A DNA stretch of 64,000 nt from Roseiflexus sp. RS-1 (GTDB taxonomy: Bacteria; Chloroflexota; Chloroflexia; Chloroflexales; Roseiflexaceae). This document shows positions 62,801 through 64,000 of this stretch, piece after piece. The DNA lies in NCBI RefSeq assembly GCF_000016665.1, contig NC_009523.1:5517501-5581500 (forward strand), written 5' to 3'. The translations under genes and the position numbers were made by a program. How positions within the stretch are numbered: the first letter of the stretch is position 1; every line of letters begins with the position of its first letter. The notes under the pieces are model-generated. The model saw only the letters and a program-made list of their open reading frames with translations, was not told where the DNA came from and searched no databases.

Positions 62801-64000
62801 TCTGCCTGGACTTCATTCATCTCATTGACCCCGGACAAACCCCGGCATCGTGCGTCGGCGTGCCGCTGGTGGCGGGTGACAAGGAAGTTGTCGGGGTGCT
62901 GACATTGCAGAGTTCGACGCCACGCGCCTACAGCGACCGCGAACTCGCTTTCCTGAGCACAGTCGCCGTGCAGGTGGCGCTTGGCGTGCAGAACATCCGT
63001 CTGTTCACCGAAGCGCGCGATAGCGCGACTGCGCTCCAACGCAAAGTCAGCGAACTGTCGACGCTGCTGCGCACGGCGCAGGTGCTCAGTTCGTCGCTCA
63101 AGCCAGAGGATGTGTTGCAGTCGCTGATGGCAATCGTCGCCGGTCAACTACGCGTTGATACGGTAGCGCTCTGGAAGATCGACGCCGATGGGTTCCTTAC
63201 CCCGGCTGCCATGCAGGGCATTCCGTCGGAGATGGCGCGAGTTCTGCGCGTCCCACTGGGCAGGGGATTAACCGGGCGCGTCGCTGCCAGCGGACAACCG
63301 CTGGTGGTGGCGAATGTAGATGAAGATGGCACATCGCTCTACCCGGATTTCAATCGTGAGCATCAGTACACATCGTTTATGGGCGTGCCGGTTGTGTACC
63401 GCGAGCAGACGATCGGCGTGCTCAGCGTCATGACCGTTCAGGAGCGCGAGTTCGGCGCCGACGAAGTGGCGTTGCTTGCAGGTATCGCCGACCAGGCGGC
63501 GATTGCGCTGGAGAACGCGCGACTCTTCGCCGAACGCGAGCGGCGCATCGCGGAACTGACCACGCTGAACCGTATCAGTCAGGCGATCAATGTGTCGCTC
63601 AGCACCGAAGAGATCCTCGAAGCGCTCCATCGCGGCATGAGCGAGGTGCTCGATACCTCGCAATCCTTCATCGCTCTGTACGACGCGAAGACACGACGCC
63701 TGACGTTCCCGCTGGTCTATGAACATGGTCGCCGCGCGCCTGACCGGGAAAAAGAAGTCATTGTGATCGACGATCTGATGGGCGGGTTGACGCCGACGGT
63801 CATTCTTGAACGCCGACCGCTGCTGCTCCGCACGCAACAGGAAGTCGAAGCCGTCGCCCTCCTCCCCTACAACTGCGACGATCCGCCGATCTGCTCCTGG
63901 CTTGGCGTGCCGATCATTCAAGGCGACGAGATCTTCGGCGTGCTGAATGTGCAGAGCTACGAGCCGGGCAAGTTCGACCAGGATGCGCAGCGCTTCCTGG
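59857..64000 (+). CDS. giant multi-GAF signalling protein, N-terminal 1381 residues (cut by window edge)
   Basis: The frame is open from an ATG at 59857 (MDATTVTSPQVRAWEILTGL) to the right edge. After a 165-residue N-terminal region I count seven GAF-like modules at about residues 169-310, 324-500, 524-700, 716-874, 888-1044, 1066-1220 and 1234 to the edge. Each ends with a phrase such as PIGVLSVQSF and then a helix like LANQLAVALSNAQLFAE, and short coiled coils join them. The output domain is beyond the window; histidine kinase is the commonest in this family. No cysteine typical of phytochrome chromophore attachment was noted. It is 63 bases downstream of the response regulator gene, a plausible partner. 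Confidence 0.85.
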   Translation, partial: MDATTVTSPQVRAWEILTGLAEYGRSGCGSAQDMVQRIAELGQDHLPCPWGVVAVQFAGAMASAGWGISPERRQRLIERTVPIPDQTIELPLYHRDELAGFLWLGMPAAHHEQLAPGFLTTLRHQIELLITLLHRDAAAPAAHLDGSRERLSFDPIETLRAFSLHLSSGPAPDDLPDVVVEWAQQLVPCTAAAITWIDPETGRITQAAAVGAAFATPVHPFNDHQTLSEWVAQYRRALRLDDMRSATFADGRSIGAYLALPLHAGDQVFGVLELVDVQPGRFGEQEERLLTILAAQAAQALASAQRYAADDEHLQTRLVQLRSLQRISRELTSTLYLHNILDFALKEALRATRATHGYVALRGYTVEREAFEMEQSDAISVAITPQTYIVLRSVGENGPVRLIVAGGYSIEEEGRLINVALDGGRTIAEEVIASGEARVIDHLAHDDRPALIGPFPLATLAVPIYYEEQVVGVINLHSTRAHVFDRDALDFMRAVADQIALAIGNEERYHEQRRQRDLLAQRATTLNEVLRIGQEMRADRSLDDVLEQIAFSVAETARYRTVAFYLIDNDDRTTASLVAAAGLPLTEIERLRLRRLPMSLIERLLDPQFRVGRSFFVPGRRMRELFDEADQRLLPTLETGEARTPDEWQADDLLIIPLYRSRSRLVGMMVVDEPYDRHTPTPRSVETLEIFADQASIAIENAMLLREARSQAEQMASLYRASTAMVSSLDLDDLLERIYAEIIAHVGVPSFCFVASYNQSRDELRFEMFKRERETATHLHKRTLPRSGLSGWVIEHGEMLYIKDYLEEQDRLPASPVNLGEAIRSWVGIPLMRQNQPIGVLSVQSFEPHAFSERDVQWLSTIANQLAVALSNAQLFAERGQRINELNLINHIGHITSSTLDIERMFTGVYEALAGFLPIDVFAACLYEAERNIIGNAFIVAGNERSYRYIGRAPSPESLLRHVIAARQSVRLEDMSPASVEVCLDFIHLIDPGQTPASCVGVPLVAGDKEVVGVLTLQSSTPRAYSDRELAFLSTVAVQVALGVQNIRLFTEARDSATALQRKVSELSTLLRTAQVLSSSLKPEDVLQSLMAIVAGQLRVDTVALWKIDADGFLTPAAMQGIPSEMARVLRVPLGRGLTGRVAASGQPLVVANVDEDGTSLYPDFNREHQYTSFMGVPVVYREQTIGVLSVMTVQEREFGADEVALLAGIADQAAIALENARLFAERERRIAELTTLNRISQAINVSLSTEEILEALHRGMSEVLDTSQSFIALYDAKTRRLTFPLVYEHGRRAPDREKEVIVIDDLMGGLTPTVILERRPLLLRTQQEVEAVALLPYNCDDPPICSWLGVPIIQGDEIFGVLNVQSYEPGKFDQDAQRFL

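Overview
The window reads as chromosome of a GC-rich filamentous Chloroflexota bacterium, most like Roseiflexus. This is inferred from the style of the proteins (DUF2079 membrane proteins, expanded Uma2 genes, chains of GAF domains, a BchJ-like V4R protein) and from abundant heptanucleotide repeats. It is not an identification by alignment. No rRNA, tRNA or CRISPR array was seen.

Layout. (1) 1-10.9 kb is ordinary chromosome: a GAF protein cut by the left edge, an MFS transporter, two unknown proteins (one with an SH3-like end), a sugar isomerase/epimerase-like protein, a threonine-dehydratase-like enzyme, dnaN, small membrane proteins and a TPR/zinc-ribbon membrane protein. (2) 11.0-56.1 kb is about 45 kb transcribed almost wholly on the minus strand. 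It is a cell-surface polysaccharide locus holding glycosyltransferases of families GT2, GT4 and GT-C, a Wzx-type flippase, an LPG-synthase-like membrane protein, four methyltransferases, a deacetylase, an ATP-grasp enzyme and two asparagine-synthase-like amidotransferases. It also has four of the five enzymes (WbpB, WbpI, WbpD and WbpE types) that turn UDP-GlcNAc uronic acid into UDP-2,3-diacetamido-2,3-dideoxy-mannuronic acid. (3) 56.3-64 kb is plus strand: a V4R protein behind a good promoter and a perfect palindrome, a left-handed beta-helix protein, a response regulator with a dead GGDEF domain, and a giant seven-GAF protein cut by the right edge.

The polysaccharide locus is a mosaic. Two visibly AT-rich blocks (about 12.0-17.5 kb and 23.9-30.1 kb) sit in GC-rich DNA. 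The first is bounded by a truncated copy of a DUF2079 gene and by a composition break inside a GT2 gene. The second contains an IS5/IS1031-like element that landed exactly on a stop codon between two operon genes, and whose transposase has since decayed.

Two repeat systems stand out. Pure heptanucleotide arrays (TTCAACC-like and TTCTCGG-like) lie at gene junctions, supply stop codons and C-termini, abut a start codon, and are read in frame inside a glycosyltransferase; a related 15-base array is read inside an aminotransferase. Six tandem Uma2 genes differ mainly in the number of seven-residue coiled-coil units (2, 7, 1, 4, 14 and 9 copies). Defence or toxin-like cargo includes a MntA/HepT pair, an orphan MNT nucleotidyltransferase and seven Uma2 genes.
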